64,000 bases of DNA from Tritrichomonas foetus (Eukaryota; Parabasalia; Tritrichomonadida; Tritrichomonadidae). Location: NCBI GenBank assembly GCA_001839685.1, contig MLAK01001149.1, positions 7,474 through 71,473 on the forward strand, given 5' to 3'. The notes beneath the pieces are model-generated. The model did no database searches. It worked only from the letters and a program-made list of their open reading frames with translations, and had not been told where the DNA came from. Made by a program: the position numbers and the translations under genes. Shown in pieces: positions 36,678-48,800 of the stretch; position 1 is the first letter of the stretch; each line of letters starts with the position of its first letter.

Positions 36678-37637
36678 TATTTCCTGTCATCGACTGAGAA
36701 AAAAATGAGGAATGACATCTGCTAAAGGTGGGCTAGCCTTGCTCACTAATTATGTATCTTTAAAGAATATCTTCATGGCATATATTGGCTTTAAGTGAGT
36801 TTTCCTAACATGAATCCTAAATCTGGAAATGTGCTTTCTTTGTCTATTTCTAATCATTATCATTTCTAAAAATTGTTGTTTCGCACTTCCATAAAGTAGA
36901 GTTCATCAACCACATAAATATGATTAGGAATAAGTGATTTTTCTACAAGATAAAATCTAGCGATTTAAGAGAGTTAGTTCTTATTGTGATTTTATTGTTT
37001 ATGTCATTTTCTATATACAGCTCATCTAAATAAACATTAATATCATTCATTAACTTTTCTTTTAAGATTCATTAGTTATTTATTTTTCTTCACAGTCATT
37101 TATCTCATTGTCAAAGTCATTATACCTTGAATATATGTCTAATGTTCTTGAAAATTAATTCCTAATTTTCAATCAACCAGTGAATATATACCACTCAACA
37201 TCGACTGTCGTTGCTTCTCAACATAACCTATTGATGGAAGTCCTTAAGTATAAATTATATGTTTGCATTGTACTTTGTAAAGTAGAATTCCTGTTATAAA
37301 AATTTTGGTTTCCATTTGTTAACTCAAAATTTCATTTAGAAATCAATGTAGTTTCATCAAATATTATTTCTTTGTCTTTAGATAAGAGTAAATATATGAA
37401 TTGGCAAGTTCCACTTAACTATTTTCCATAGTACCAAATAACTTGCTCAAATCCTTTCCAGACTCAATTATTGTTAGAAACATTCATAAGGAAAAAATAC
37501 ATAATTAATAAATAAGAACTGTTCTTTGAGGATTGAACCGATTCAAAAACACACAATTTATAAACTTAACGAAATCTAAGTGATAGTTTATTATTAACAA
37601 TTATTTTCTATAACGCTATATAATGACCGCATACACT
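36678..37637. other. intergenic region with possible decayed sequence
   Basis: 960 bp after the tandem array. On the minus strand a broken frame near 36885-36960 reads LVEKSLIPNHIYVVDELYF, and near 37280-37370 NFELTNGNQNFYNRNSTL. Both faintly resemble units of BspA-like LRR proteins. The evidence is weak; otherwise it is AT-rich spacer. Confidence 0.3.
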
Positions 37638-38750
37638 TTATTCTGGCGTGAAATCCAAAAATTTAAATAAATTAGAAATTGTTGGCTCCACAGAAGCCTC
37701 CTTCTTCGCATTCAATTTCACATTAAAGAAAGAAACGCCAGGATGTACAATTTGACTTTCAGTGATTACAAACGAATGATAATTTCCGCAACATGCAAAA
37801 GAAGCTTTTTCTGTGATATGTTTTGATTCAGCAGGAATCGAAATATTTCCTTGATTCGTTCCAAGCATCAAACTAGCAAGGGAATTCTTTCCACAACCAA
37901 AAACTGTTCCTTTTTTGGTTATAAATAATGCAAATGATTGTCCAAGTGCTGCTGATTTCACATTTTGTGTGATTGAGCATTGAACAAATTCGTTACTATC
38001 ATTGAGTTCACCATTTCCAAGTTCGCCAAAGGATCCAGGTCCTCTCATAAAAACTCGTCCATCAGCAGCCACAGCACAAGCATTTCGACTAAATGCATAA
38101 ACGTGCGATACTTTTATTCCTTTCAAGCTTTCAATTTCAACAAAATCATCTTTTCTATTATTAAATTCACCATTTCCATAACATTTTCCATCAATTGTAA
38201 CTGCCAAAGTGAAAAAGTTACTTCGAGCAATATCAAAAACTGGATTTGGAAGATGAAATGATTTTGGCTTATCTTCAATATTTTTTGAAAAAAGATGAAT
38301 ATCGCCAACACGGTCAATTGCACATGGCGCATCTGAGCCAGCAGCAACAAAAACAGCTTTTTTGGGTAATGAAATTGTGATTTCAGATTTTCCTTTTCCA
38401 TTGAAAATTAACTGACCATTTTCAGTAACAAAGATTGTATAATCATATCCGCAAGCTGCCCATGTCACTTTTTCTTTCTGGCTCATTTTGATTTCAATGA
38501 TATCTTTGTAAATCTCTCTTTTTGATGTGCCAAGCTGACAATTTTGGTCATCACCAACTCCGAAAATTTTCCCTTTTTCGTTAATGAATATCGAGTGTCC
38601 ACAGCCTGTTGAAACACAAACTAATTTTTTTGGCGTATTTTTGATGTATTTGGGAACTTGAACGATTGGAAGACCATACTGTTCAATATCGCATTTGACG
38701 TCTGTGAGTTGATAGTTATCGTTTCTTCCGTTGACGAAAAGCTTTGCCAT
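37638..38750 (-). CDS. RCC1-like beta-propeller protein
   Basis: 370 residues starting MAKLFVNGRNDNYQL. RCC1 repeats recur about every 50 residues: GCGHSIFINEKGKIFGVGDD then QNCQLG, CGYDYTIFVTENGQLIFNGK, DAPCAIDRVGDIHLFSK, NFFTLAVTIDGKCYGNGEFN, NACAVAADGRVFMRGPGSFG with ELGNGEL, SFALFITKKGTVFGCGKNSL and CCGNYHSFVITES. This gives a seven-bladed propeller covering the whole protein. The true Ran exchange factor cannot be told from other RCC1-repeat proteins, and no basic chromatin-binding tail is present. The ATG at 38750 was preferred to an in-frame TTG 18 nt upstream, and a TCATT initiator lies between them. Confidence 0.85.
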   Translation of the reverse strand: MAKLFVNGRNDNYQLTDVKCDIEQYGLPIVQVPKYIKNTPKKLVCVSTGCGHSIFINEKGKIFGVGDDQNCQLGTSKREIYKDIIEIKMSQKEKVTWAACGYDYTIFVTENGQLIFNGKGKSEITISLPKKAVFVAAGSDAPCAIDRVGDIHLFSKNIEDKPKSFHLPNPVFDIARSNFFTLAVTIDGKCYGNGEFNNRKDDFVEIESLKGIKVSHVYAFSRNACAVAADGRVFMRGPGSFGELGNGELNDSNEFVQCSITQNVKSAALGQSFALFITKKGTVFGCGKNSLASLMLGTNQGNISIPAESKHITEKASFACCGNYHSFVITESQIVHPGVSFFNVKLNAKKEASVEPTISNLFKFLDFTPE

Positions 38751-38758
38751 TCTTGAGA

Positions 38759-38763
38759 AATGA
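38759..38763 (-). promoter_or_regulatory. initiator-like TCATT
   Basis: On the minus strand this is TCATT, ending 8 nt before the ATG at 38750. It matches the trichomonad Inr and argues against the upstream TTG as a start codon. Confidence 0.5.
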
Positions 38764-39632
38764 ACCAAAATCTATGTAAAATCTATTTGAATACTATCAT
38801 CAACAAATTGATAAGATTCAAAAGATAATAATGATCAAATCGTCACTCTTAAAATTGAAAAGGCGAAGTCCAAATAGTCACTGATTGAATAGGGTATATT
38901 CAATTAATTGTGAAGTTTTGAATGAGTAATATTGAATAAATAAACAATTCAATAAAATTCAGAAAAAATAAATTATTTATCGCTCTTTTGAATGATCAGA
39001 TAATATGACATATTAACTTTTCAAAAAGAAATAAAATTTCGAGGAATGACAACCGGTAAAGGCAGTGTGATCAGTGAAAAATAATCAGGAAAAACTTCGG
39101 TTCAATATAATAAAAGAAAGAGTTTGACAATTTCAAAAGAAAACAGAATATCGAAAATAATTGGAAAATACAGTAATGTTTACTCACAAAAAAGGGTTGA
39201 ATACTGTTTCATACGTTAGAATTTAGTTTTTTCTTTCATCATCATCGAATTTTGGCCCGATAGGGTCAAAAAAAAATATTACAAAAATTAAATTTTAAAA
39301 TTTCTCAGCATAGGTTCACAAATTTCATGAATATTAGTAAAATTAAGATGATTTCGGTGACTTTCAGAAGGTTTTTTGCGAATGAAAAATAATCCAAATT
39401 GAACAAAGTTTATTTCCGCTTTTCGTTATACCATTCCTTTTAAATTTATGATGAAATCACAAAATTGAAACTTCTAACCGAAAAAAGTTGAATTATTTCT
39501 GACTGATATTTCATGCGTAAAGTAATCTGATAATTTTCCAATAAAACATTCTGTGAAATCAAAAATAATATCACTTTCTTGCGTTCATTTATAATTCCCG
39601 CGGTTTTCATGGAATGAACGGACATAATCGTT

Positions 39633-39962
39633 ATGAGGTGTTCCAGTTGCAAAAATAAAAAAAAAAAACACGATAAAGATCCACAAAAATGTACAAGTAT
39701 GCAATTTGATTCGATAATTTCGACTGATGGCGCAAATCAAAAGCCGGCTGATTTGAGATATAAGAAAAAACGCGGCGTTTATATGGGCAAATATTTTCTG
39801 ATCTTTGGAGTAATATTCATCATCCAAAGATGTTTGATTTCCCCAATTTGGAAGTCTCGTTGGATCAGTTTTGACGGATTTCAATTATATTTGTTCGAAA
39901 AGACCTTTCTTTATTTAAATCATACGGTAGACATGATATTTAAATCAAAAAGGCCAATTTGA
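39633..39962 (+). CDS. possible small single-pass membrane protein
   Basis: 109 residues from an ATG: a basic, Cys-containing N-terminus (MRCSSCKNKKKKHDKD), then a hydrophobic helix (YFLIFGVIFIIQRCLIS) and a short tail. GC content in 39640-39880 is above the surrounding spacer, which supports coding. An antisense frame (39585-39884) is also open for 99 codons with two hydrophobic stretches but has no ATG (stop just before a TTG). I favour the plus strand because of the start codon and TCACT/TCATT elements at 39571 and 39585. No family is recognised. Confidence 0.35.
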   Translation: MRCSSCKNKKKKHDKDPQKCTSMQFDSIISTDGANQKPADLRYKKKRGVYMGKYFLIFGVIFIIQRCLISPIWKSRWISFDGFQLYLFEKTFLYLNHTVDMIFKSKRPI

Positions 39963-40250
39963 TTCCAGAATCACAAAATAATACTTGAAAGTTTTTTTTT
40001 CATAATAATAAAAATCGAACGTTGGTAAAAAATCAATTAGATATTAAATCCAGTCTTAATACTTGTTAAATTTGTAATCTAATGCGTTTTTATGACGTTT
40101 TTTTAATTGTGAATAAAAATAAAAAAATATGAAGTGAACACTTTATTTGACTGCTTTATCTTCTTTACTAAAGAATAAAGTCAATAACCGACTAAATACC
40201 TCAGAAAATTCAGTAAAATGTTTCTGGAGAACATTTCACCGATGGTCATA

Positions 40251-40255
40251 TCACT
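40251..40255 (+). promoter_or_regulatory. initiator-like TCACT of GAPDH
   Basis: TCACTT begins 19 nt before the GAPDH ATG at 40270, which gives a leader of about 15-18 nt, as known for trichomonad Inr-driven genes. Confidence 0.55.
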
Positions 40256-40269
40256 TTTATCAAAACAAC

Positions 40270-41349
<1,080 letters not shown>

Positions 41350-41743
41350 ACTACTTTTCTTGGCTTATAACTTTTACACTTTTATTTTTGTTTTTGGTTA
41401 TGATTCTATTATATCAGTTCATCCTTTGCTGATGTCTCTAATGTATCATTGTTGGCTCATCGATGCGGCGATTACTCATTCATTTCATCAACGCTAGTGT
41501 TTCCATAAATCATAGGAAGCGAGATTTGAGCTGTTAACATAACAAAACTCAAAGAAGTCTGACTTTCGAAATGTATATTCTCTCAAGTAATCTATATTCG
41601 ATATAATTCTGTCATATTCATCTATTCGAATACTTTCCATTACGAATCCAAGAAAAACAATAAAAAAGAGCAAATAAAGTTTCCTTATTTCTATTTATTC
41701 ATAAACTCAAAAACATTAAAACATTGTTTAATTTCCACAAAAC
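41350..41743. other. convergent intergenic spacer
   Basis: 394 bp between the 3' ends of GAPDH and TAF7. T-rich just after the GAPDH stop. No gene is seen. Confidence 0.65.
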
Positions 41744-42922
41744 TCAAGATTTTTCCTTCAATTTGGCCAATTCCGCCTTCATTTCTGCAATTTTTGATTC
41801 ATGATCTTCAATTTTTGTGCTAAGTTTCTCTTTCATCACCGGGTTGTTGTTTTGCATCAGCTGCCTTTTGAGCTGGATGAGCTGATTCTCAAAAAGCTGA
41901 ATTTTAGACGAAACTTGTTTGATTTGTTTTTGTGTTTCGTCTTCTTCTTCTTCCTCCTCCTCTTCTTCATAAGAAGAAGATGAAGTTTGTGCGTCATCTT
42001 CACTTGCTGATGATGATTCAGCAGTATCAGTTGTTGCACCCTCTCCGGTTGATGCCTGGTTTGAGGAAATTTCATCTTCAGCTGAGCTTCCATTTGTGTC
42101 ATCAATCAGCAGATCATCTTGATTGTCTTGACCGTTTTGAATCGCCGATAAATCGATTTCATCATCTGGCGCGATTTCATTGACGATTTCTGCAGGAATA
42201 TGAACAACTGGCTCGTTTTCAGGTGACAAAACGGAAATTTCTGATTCATCAATAACCGTTCCTGAGTAGCCTTTGAATTCTGGGTGATTATTTCTTCTCA
42301 GTATTTTTTCGAGCGTTTGGGGGTCTACGTCTGGCTCTTCGAGGAATTCTTGTCTGCAAATCGGTTTAGCGGTTTTTTCTTTACTTAGGAGAGCGGCTAA
42401 TTGAATTTCGACCATTTCCCAATATTGGATCCCATCAAGGGAGCTTCCTTCTGGCTGGCTATTTCTGGCTGCCTCTTGCTTGGCTTTACGTTTGGAAACG
42501 ATGTTTAGCGTTGGAGGGGTTAATCCGTGCTCGAAAACGTAATCTTCTGAAATTCCATCAGGTGCAGCATTTGGCCTATGGACGATAAGAATTTCACCTA
42601 TATCTGCCGATTTGAAAAGATGCGAACCATCAACAGTTCGATGAGTTTCAACAATCGTTGGAAGAGAAACAAGAACAGCTGAGAGTTCTTCACCGAATAG
42701 TTTGATAATTGCGTGCTTTTTGTCAATAAAACGAATTTTGAAGTCTTTGAATGGTTCTTCTTCATCTTCCATTGAGGCATTAAGTTTGGCTGCGATATCA
42801 GCAGGAAATCGAATAATCATCTGCTCTTCGAGGATTGGATGATGGTAGGGTTCGTTGTCACCATCTGGAATACTTGATCGAGATTTTACTTTATTTTTGT
42901 TACTCATTTTGATGATTGTCAT
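41744..42922 (-). CDS. TAF7: TFIID subunit TAF7
   Basis: 392 residues. The TAF7 domain spans about residues 28-165: EEQMIIRFPADIAAKLNASM, then a KIRFIDKKHAIIKLFGEELS strand pair, LVSLPTIVETHRTVDGSHLF, KSADIGEILIV and FEHGLTPPTLNIVSKRKAKQ. These correspond to TAF7 elements: FILR-x-P, LVDLPC-x-x-ES-x-KT, Y-K-x-ADI-x-x-ML, and N/EHG-x-T-x-P with the basic run. TAF7 contacts TAF1 and regulates its activity in TFIID. A helical part, an acidic region (EEEEEEEED) and a C-terminal coiled coil (KQIKQVSSKIQLFENQLIQL) follow. Two in-frame ATGs exist (42922 and 42907); I kept the first, and the second is equally possible. Confidence 0.9.
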   Translation of the reverse strand: MTIIKMSNKNKVKSRSSIPDGDNEPYHHPILEEQMIIRFPADIAAKLNASMEDEEEPFKDFKIRFIDKKHAIIKLFGEELSAVLVSLPTIVETHRTVDGSHLFKSADIGEILIVHRPNAAPDGISEDYVFEHGLTPPTLNIVSKRKAKQEAARNSQPEGSSLDGIQYWEMVEIQLAALLSKEKTAKPICRQEFLEEPDVDPQTLEKILRRNNHPEFKGYSGTVIDESEISVLSPENEPVVHIPAEIVNEIAPDDEIDLSAIQNGQDNQDDLLIDDTNGSSAEDEISSNQASTGEGATTDTAESSSASEDDAQTSSSSYEEEEEEEEEDETQKQIKQVSSKIQLFENQLIQLKRQLMQNNNPVMKEKLSTKIEDHESKIAEMKAELAKLKEKS

Positions 42923-43299
42923 GTAATGTTATATGAAAAACATATGACTTGATCGACGAAATGTCATGTGAAAAATTTCATTTCCTTAATTATGTGAAAT
43001 TTTTGTTGAAATGAGATAAGTCATGATCAACATGTTTTTAGATATTCTACTAACAATACAGATACGTTTAAAGTAATCAATTTTACACAAAATTTTTCTG
43101 ATTATTCTTACACAACTTTTATCCAATTATTTTTTTTTGCAATTATTTCTTATTTTCACACATGTTTTATGAAATCACTGATTTCATATCACTTACTTAT
43201 TGAAATAACATTAAAGCTAAGAAAGGGCAAGCTTAATTTTTTTTACAAAGTCTAAAATAATATTATCTATTAGGAATTCATCTGTTCTGTCACATGAAT
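42923..43299. other. intergenic spacer upstream of TAF7
   Basis: 377 bp, AT-rich. A small hairpin (GTTATATG-AAAAA-CATATGAC, one G-U) lies at 42928-42948, directly upstream of the TAF7 start. No gene is seen. Confidence 0.55.
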
Positions 43300-45153
43300 T
43301 CATCGTTTGATTAGCGTTTTTCTTTGGACAGATGTTTTTAATGCAGGACTTCTTGGAATAGTCCTTGGTGACCTAGATGCAGGAATTTCTTTTCGAAGTT
43401 CCTTTCCTCGTTCTTTTCCAAATTTTTCTTTATTTTCGCGTGCCTGACTTTCCCCAGATGAAGCAGCATTGGCGAAGTTCACTTTTGGTATTGATGAAAT
43501 GTTTATTTTTGTTTTTTCCATTAATGATTCATTTTTCTTTTCCGAAGAAATGATTTGATCCATTTTTTCAGCAACCATTGAAGCTTCTCTCGTTACTCGG
43601 TCAGTTCTTGTTTCACTCATCATTCGATCATCGAGTTTATTTATTACAGTTTCCATTATTTTATTGTTTCCACCTTCATCCTCCAAACAGTTTCTGAGTC
43701 CTTCAACCAAAAACGTCTTCTGTGTAAAAATTAATTGGTCGAAATATTCACTAATGTCTGTATCAGGTTCACTTTTCAGTAATTCCCAAATCCTTCTTAC
43801 TCCATCATAGCTCGAGTCCCATTTATTTAAACAGGTGAATGCAAATTCAACATCTTTTCGGTGATTCTTTTCACTAGCTGCAACAAGAGAAACTGGAATA
43901 TATGTATTGGCTGGTAATTTGTCTTTCAAATGTGACGTTTTTAGGAAATGCTGATAACATTGTTCAAGAAATTCATGTGGGTATTTTGATTCATCTTTGA
44001 AACTTAAATATAATTTAAGTAATCCACTTGGATCACAGGTATTATTGACATTAGAAATGAGTAAATAAATGGATTTTTTCTCTTCAGGCGAAGTTTTGTC
44101 ATTTGCATATGTTTCAAGTGCAAGTTTGAAAAGTGGTTCAAAAGGTTTATATTGTGGAAAATGATGAAGACGTTCTAGTTGTTGGCGTACATCATTTAAG
44201 ATATTAATCGCAACTTTGTAATCTCGACGATCAATCATATCCAAATATTCTTCAAGGATTTCAGGACTGATTGATTTAAGGCTAGGTGCGAGATTACTTG
44301 GACTGTATGAATTTCCACCTATTAAAGACGATCTATTGATGCTTAAATTCGGAACAGACTTTCGACCAATTTGACCTTGCCTAAGGTTCTTTGGAGTGGT
44401 CAAATCCGACGGTTGTGATTGTTGATTCTCTTCTTCATCCATTTCAAGAGTTCTGAGGAATGTTCGAACATGGTCCCGACTTGGGCTATCAGTAAGTGAT
44501 TCTGCCAAATTCCTGGCACGCGCGTAGTTTGTTTGGTCGAATGAAAATAATTCTGCTATTTTTGTGAGAACGTTGATGTTAAATCGAGTGATCATCGATC
44601 CACTTGCAACAGCCGATTCGTAGACATTTAATAAATGCTTCAAAATGATGTTAACGTTAAAATTGTCGACTAAAAATAAAATGAAATTTGTGCGAATTTG
44701 TTGTTCGTCGCTTGTTGTGTTGTAGAGAATAACTGGTAGAATAACTCCGAACGCTTCTTCTGGGATTTCGTTTTCTTTTAAGCCAATATATTTCATTATG
44801 AAATCGAGGATAATTTGCGGGTGAGTTTTGTCGGACAAAAGGCTAAAAAGCGCGCTAAGATATGATATTGTATAAAGCGGAACAGGAATGAAAATATTCG
44901 GCTGAGTCTTGAATAGATTAATTAAATTATCTAAAACTTTGCTAAACTCTTCTGTTCTCATTTGAGATGGTGTCAGTGAATCTCGAATTTGCGGCGGGTA
45001 GGGACAAACTGGACCCAATAAAAAACAGAGAAATTCTTTAATTTTCCTGGCTTTCAGAACTTTGGTGAAATTGCGGTATTCATCCGGGAGAGTTATATCT
45101 TTCAGCAGTTGAGATATTTGTGATGGTCGTCGATTTCGTCCAATTGATGACAT
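43300..45153 (-). CDS. helical protein of unknown function
   Basis: 617 residues. The first 215 and about 285-480 are alpha-helical with solenoid-like spacing (FSKVLDNLINLFKTQPN, YLSALFSLLSDKTHPQIILD, EEYLDMIDRRDYKVAINILN). A Ser/Pro/Asn-rich linker separates the halves. A charged helix (about 520-545) and a basic Ser/Pro/Arg-rich tail end the protein (PRTIPRSPALKTSVQRKTL). There is no signal peptide, membrane segment or catalytic motif. I do not recognise the family; the Ser-Pro-rich basic tail suggests phosphorylation and perhaps microtubule or nucleic-acid binding, but that is speculation. The ATG at 45153 is clear. Confidence 0.75.
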   Translation of the reverse strand: MSSIGRNRRPSQISQLLKDITLPDEYRNFTKVLKARKIKEFLCFLLGPVCPYPPQIRDSLTPSQMRTEEFSKVLDNLINLFKTQPNIFIPVPLYTISYLSALFSLLSDKTHPQIILDFIMKYIGLKENEIPEEAFGVILPVILYNTTSDEQQIRTNFILFLVDNFNVNIILKHLLNVYESAVASGSMITRFNINVLTKIAELFSFDQTNYARARNLAESLTDSPSRDHVRTFLRTLEMDEEENQQSQPSDLTTPKNLRQGQIGRKSVPNLSINRSSLIGGNSYSPSNLAPSLKSISPEILEEYLDMIDRRDYKVAINILNDVRQQLERLHHFPQYKPFEPLFKLALETYANDKTSPEEKKSIYLLISNVNNTCDPSGLLKLYLSFKDESKYPHEFLEQCYQHFLKTSHLKDKLPANTYIPVSLVAASEKNHRKDVEFAFTCLNKWDSSYDGVRRIWELLKSEPDTDISEYFDQLIFTQKTFLVEGLRNCLEDEGGNNKIMETVINKLDDRMMSETRTDRVTREASMVAEKMDQIISSEKKNESLMEKTKINISSIPKVNFANAASSGESQARENKEKFGKERGKELRKEIPASRSPRTIPRSPALKTSVQRKTLIKR

Positions 45154-45846
45154 TCCTTTTCGATCTTATTTTTTGAAGTTGATGTAAAACATTCAAATCG
45201 TGGGCTTACGTTGAATGTAAAGTACCAAAAAAGTGGTTTTTTATTTCGTTGAACCACATTTAATGAGGATTTATTATTGAACTTAATTGATCGAAAAAAC
45301 AGTCATTATGATGAAAAAAAGACTTCATACTCAAAAACTATCAGACAAAACCTTTGAGAAATTCAATTATACCAATAGAGGTTCTGATAATTTATAATCA
45401 ACCGCGAAAAAGAGAAATAATTAATCTCGATCATATTTGAGGAATTTTGAAGAAAAAAATTCAAAAGAAAGAGTTATATATTTGCTAAGAAATACAAAAT
45501 AAAAATATTTATTGACTATACGCGAAGTATAAATGATTCGAATATTCATAAATATTTTGAACAATATATGAGATTTCAAAAAATAATAATGGTAAACAAA
45601 TCTTTAAAAAAAAGATAATCATATTTTTTATTTTTGCGACTAAAGTCAGAAAAAGCTGAGCTTATTTTGAATATAATTTACAAATATCTTCATTAATTAT
45701 TTATAAATCATGATTATTTTATGAGAATAATTTTTAACAATGATTCTTAATTTTGAAAAACACATTCATAAACACAAAATAGAATATTTTCTTTGAACTA
45801 TTAATAGTTTGCGTTTTTTTTTCTTCTTCCAATAAGTTGAAGAAAG
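45154..45846. other. divergent intergenic region
   Basis: 693 bp between the helical-protein gene (minus) and the kinase gene (plus). It is very AT-rich, with many A/T runs and no GGTCAA. A pyrimidine tract lies right before the kinase start. Confidence 0.6.
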
Positions 45847-48800
45847 ATGTCAAATGGTTCAGCAGAAATGATAAGTGAATCAGGGGAGCCCACCAATGAG
45901 CATGTTAGTTCCCACCCCACAAACACAGAATCGAAAAGCGATCAAATTGTGAATTCTGAATCAATACCCCTCTTTGGTGACCCAAAGAATCAAGCAAGCA
46001 TAGCCGAATCGAGCCTTAATCAAAATAGTGAAGAAGTCAGTGCTTTTCCAAAGTCTAATTTCCGCACGATTTCTTTTGATGAAAGTCAAATCAACAAGGT
46101 TTTAAAATTTCAAAACATCCAGGATTTGCCAAAAAACAGACGAGAACGCCCAAGCTACATTGGAAAACCACCACCAAATTTATTGCCTTTAGAAAAATTG
46201 GATCTATCCGATAAAAATATCACTAAGAATCTTATAATTAATAACCAAGTTATTTCTATTCCTATTCATGTTTCCACCGATCGACGAACACGCTCATTCA
46301 CCATGATCGATCCAGAGTCAAGATTTCGAACTTATTCAGAGATTGTTTTAGTTCAAAATCATCCGGAATATCTTAGGAATATTTCTGATTTTCATTTCCT
46401 CAAAGAAATCGGTTCAGGTGGTTTTGGAACAGTTTGGCTTACTCAAGATTTACGAACAGGCAAAAAATGCGCTGTTAAAGAGTTGAAAAGGACAGAATTA
46501 AAAGGAAGTGCTCTTAAAAATTTCATGAGAGAGATTCACACAATGATTATTTCTCAAACGCGCTTTATTTGTCCGATTGCTGGTTATACAATTGAGCCGC
46601 CTTATTCAATTATAACTCAATATCATGCAGGCGGCACTCTTCATGAAAATATTGTCAGAAAGAAACTTGACGGAACTCAATTAACGATTATCTTTATGTG
46701 TATTGCTCATGCAATGAGTTATGTTCATAGATGTGGTGTTCTTCATCGTGATTTAAAAAATACAAACGTTTTAATTGATGAAGATGGATTACCTCAAATT
46801 ATTGATTTTGGTGTTGCGCGATTAATGAATTCAGAGAACAAATATACAAAACAAAGTGGAACAATTTCACATATGGCACCTGAAGTAATATTAGGTAAAG
46901 AATATGATACAAAAGCTGATGTTTTTTCTTACTCTACAATGCTGTATGAAGCAAGTGAAATGAGAAAACCATATTCAAGTGCAAATAGAGATTATGCAAT
47001 AATTGCAAAGAAAATTACATCAGGATTTCGTCCAAAATTTATAGGTAGTTCAACACCAAAACCTTTAAAGAATTTAATTGTTTCATGTTGGCAAGATGAT
47101 CCAACAAAAAGACCTTCATTTGAGACAATTTTTCAAATTTTTGCCGAAGGAAAAACCTTATTTAAAGGAGCAAACGCGAACCAAGTTGTTAAATTCGCTA
47201 AAGAGATCCTTATTGATGACGCTGTTCGCCTGACTTCTCCACCGCCGCCAAAAACAGAGCCAATAGTTGATACAGATGCCGTTATTACTAGGTTAACCAG
47301 AAAACTAACAATGAAAGGTCCATTAAAGAAAACCAAATTAGAAATTCAAGCTCAAACGATTGATAATGTTGATGAACATGTCGTTGAGAAAATAGCTGAA
47401 AAACCAGTGATTAGAAAGGATTCAATGGAACAAATAAATGCTGAAATAGAAAATATTCCAATGCCTCAATATTATGAAGATGATAAACATATAAAAATGA
47501 ATCCAGATGACCCAAGATTTAATTCATTCATTGAATATCAAGTTGAAAACATAGAAGTTTTTCAATTTCCTCAATTTTATCAAATAATTTCTCCTTATAT
47601 CATATATTCATGTGATGTCACAAAAATAATTATTACTAACATTGTTAAACTCATTAACAAAAATGAAGAATTCCTTGATAAAATTTATGAATCACGTTTT
47701 GTTTCAGCTGTAAATGTTGAAAAGAATATTGAAGATGAAATGCTTGAAATTTTGGCTAATTTTTTCATAAAAAGACCAAATTTTCTGAATGGAACATTTA
47801 ATCGTTTAATTGCATATTTTATTAATCACAAACCAAATGATATTTTAGCACTTTATTCAATATATGTACACAATTTAGAAGCCATTGAAGATCCTTTTCC
47901 AATTCTTGACTTTTTAAGAAGCTATGCACGTATATTTTTAAATATTAATGCAGGTGTGAAATTCATTGATTTGTTTTATTACCTTATTAAAGAATATTTG
48001 GAATTCCAACAAAGTCGAGTTCATATCTTCAGACCGATTTTTACTGCTTTTGCTAGATCTGATCTCGACTGCGTTGTAGCTACCGCATTGAAAGCAATTT
48101 TTGATCTTTATGATGATAGTTTCCAAATAAACTTAAAAGTTCTTCTTCAATATGTTTCAAATCCAAATTTATCTAAATATTCCCTCGCTGTGATTGAAAG
48201 AATAAATGATTATCCTAAATCCAAATCATTCGTTATAAGTGTTGGATCACAATGCGATTCTACTAAAATTGCGTCAAATATTTTGTTAAAATTTGCTTCC
48301 CTTTCGCATGAACATGCCTCTCTTTTATCTACTTCTACTCATTGGATGAAAAGCAAAGGTGAACATAATGCAAGAATATTCTTATATTTATTTTCCATTC
48401 CAGAGCTTCGTAAAAACCTTTCAGAATCACCTTATTTCCCACAATTTTTAGTTAATACTGCGAAATTAGGGAATTCTACAATCGTAGAATTTATTGGTGC
48501 AATTTTAAGAAGAATCGAAGTTACTCCTGAACTTTTAGATAAACTTGAAGAACTCAAATTCTTCATTATTATGATCCATGCAACAAAAGAATTCCCCACA
48601 ACTACAAAATGTGTAATTGAACTCATTGAAACCGTATCAAAAGTTAAATATTTGTCAAGCTATTCACAATTTATTCCGTTACTCATGCAGCAACTTTCAC
48701 TTCATAATGAATTGACATTCACAGCAATTAGCGGATTTGTTTTACTATCATATCATAAAGAATTAATTCCTTCCCTCTCAATTAAGCCAATTGTGGACTA

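Larger units (their letters stand above)
38751..40269. other. divergent intergenic region with a small ORF pair
   Basis: 1.5 kb between the RCC1-like gene and GAPDH. An 8-bp inverted repeat ATTGAATA-GGGTA-TATTCAAT lies near 38883-38905. A small plus-strand ORF (39633-39962) is listed separately. GGGTCAA occurs near 39264. The rest is AT-rich. Confidence 0.55.

Noticed and set aside
40147..40269. In-frame upstream extension of GAPDH
   Set aside because: No homology, no ATG at its start, and a TCACT initiator lies just before the normal GAPDH ATG.
43040..43066. CTAACAATACAG as an intron 3' end on the plus strand
   Set aside because: No matching GTAYGT-type 5' end and no coding frame on that strand to be joined.
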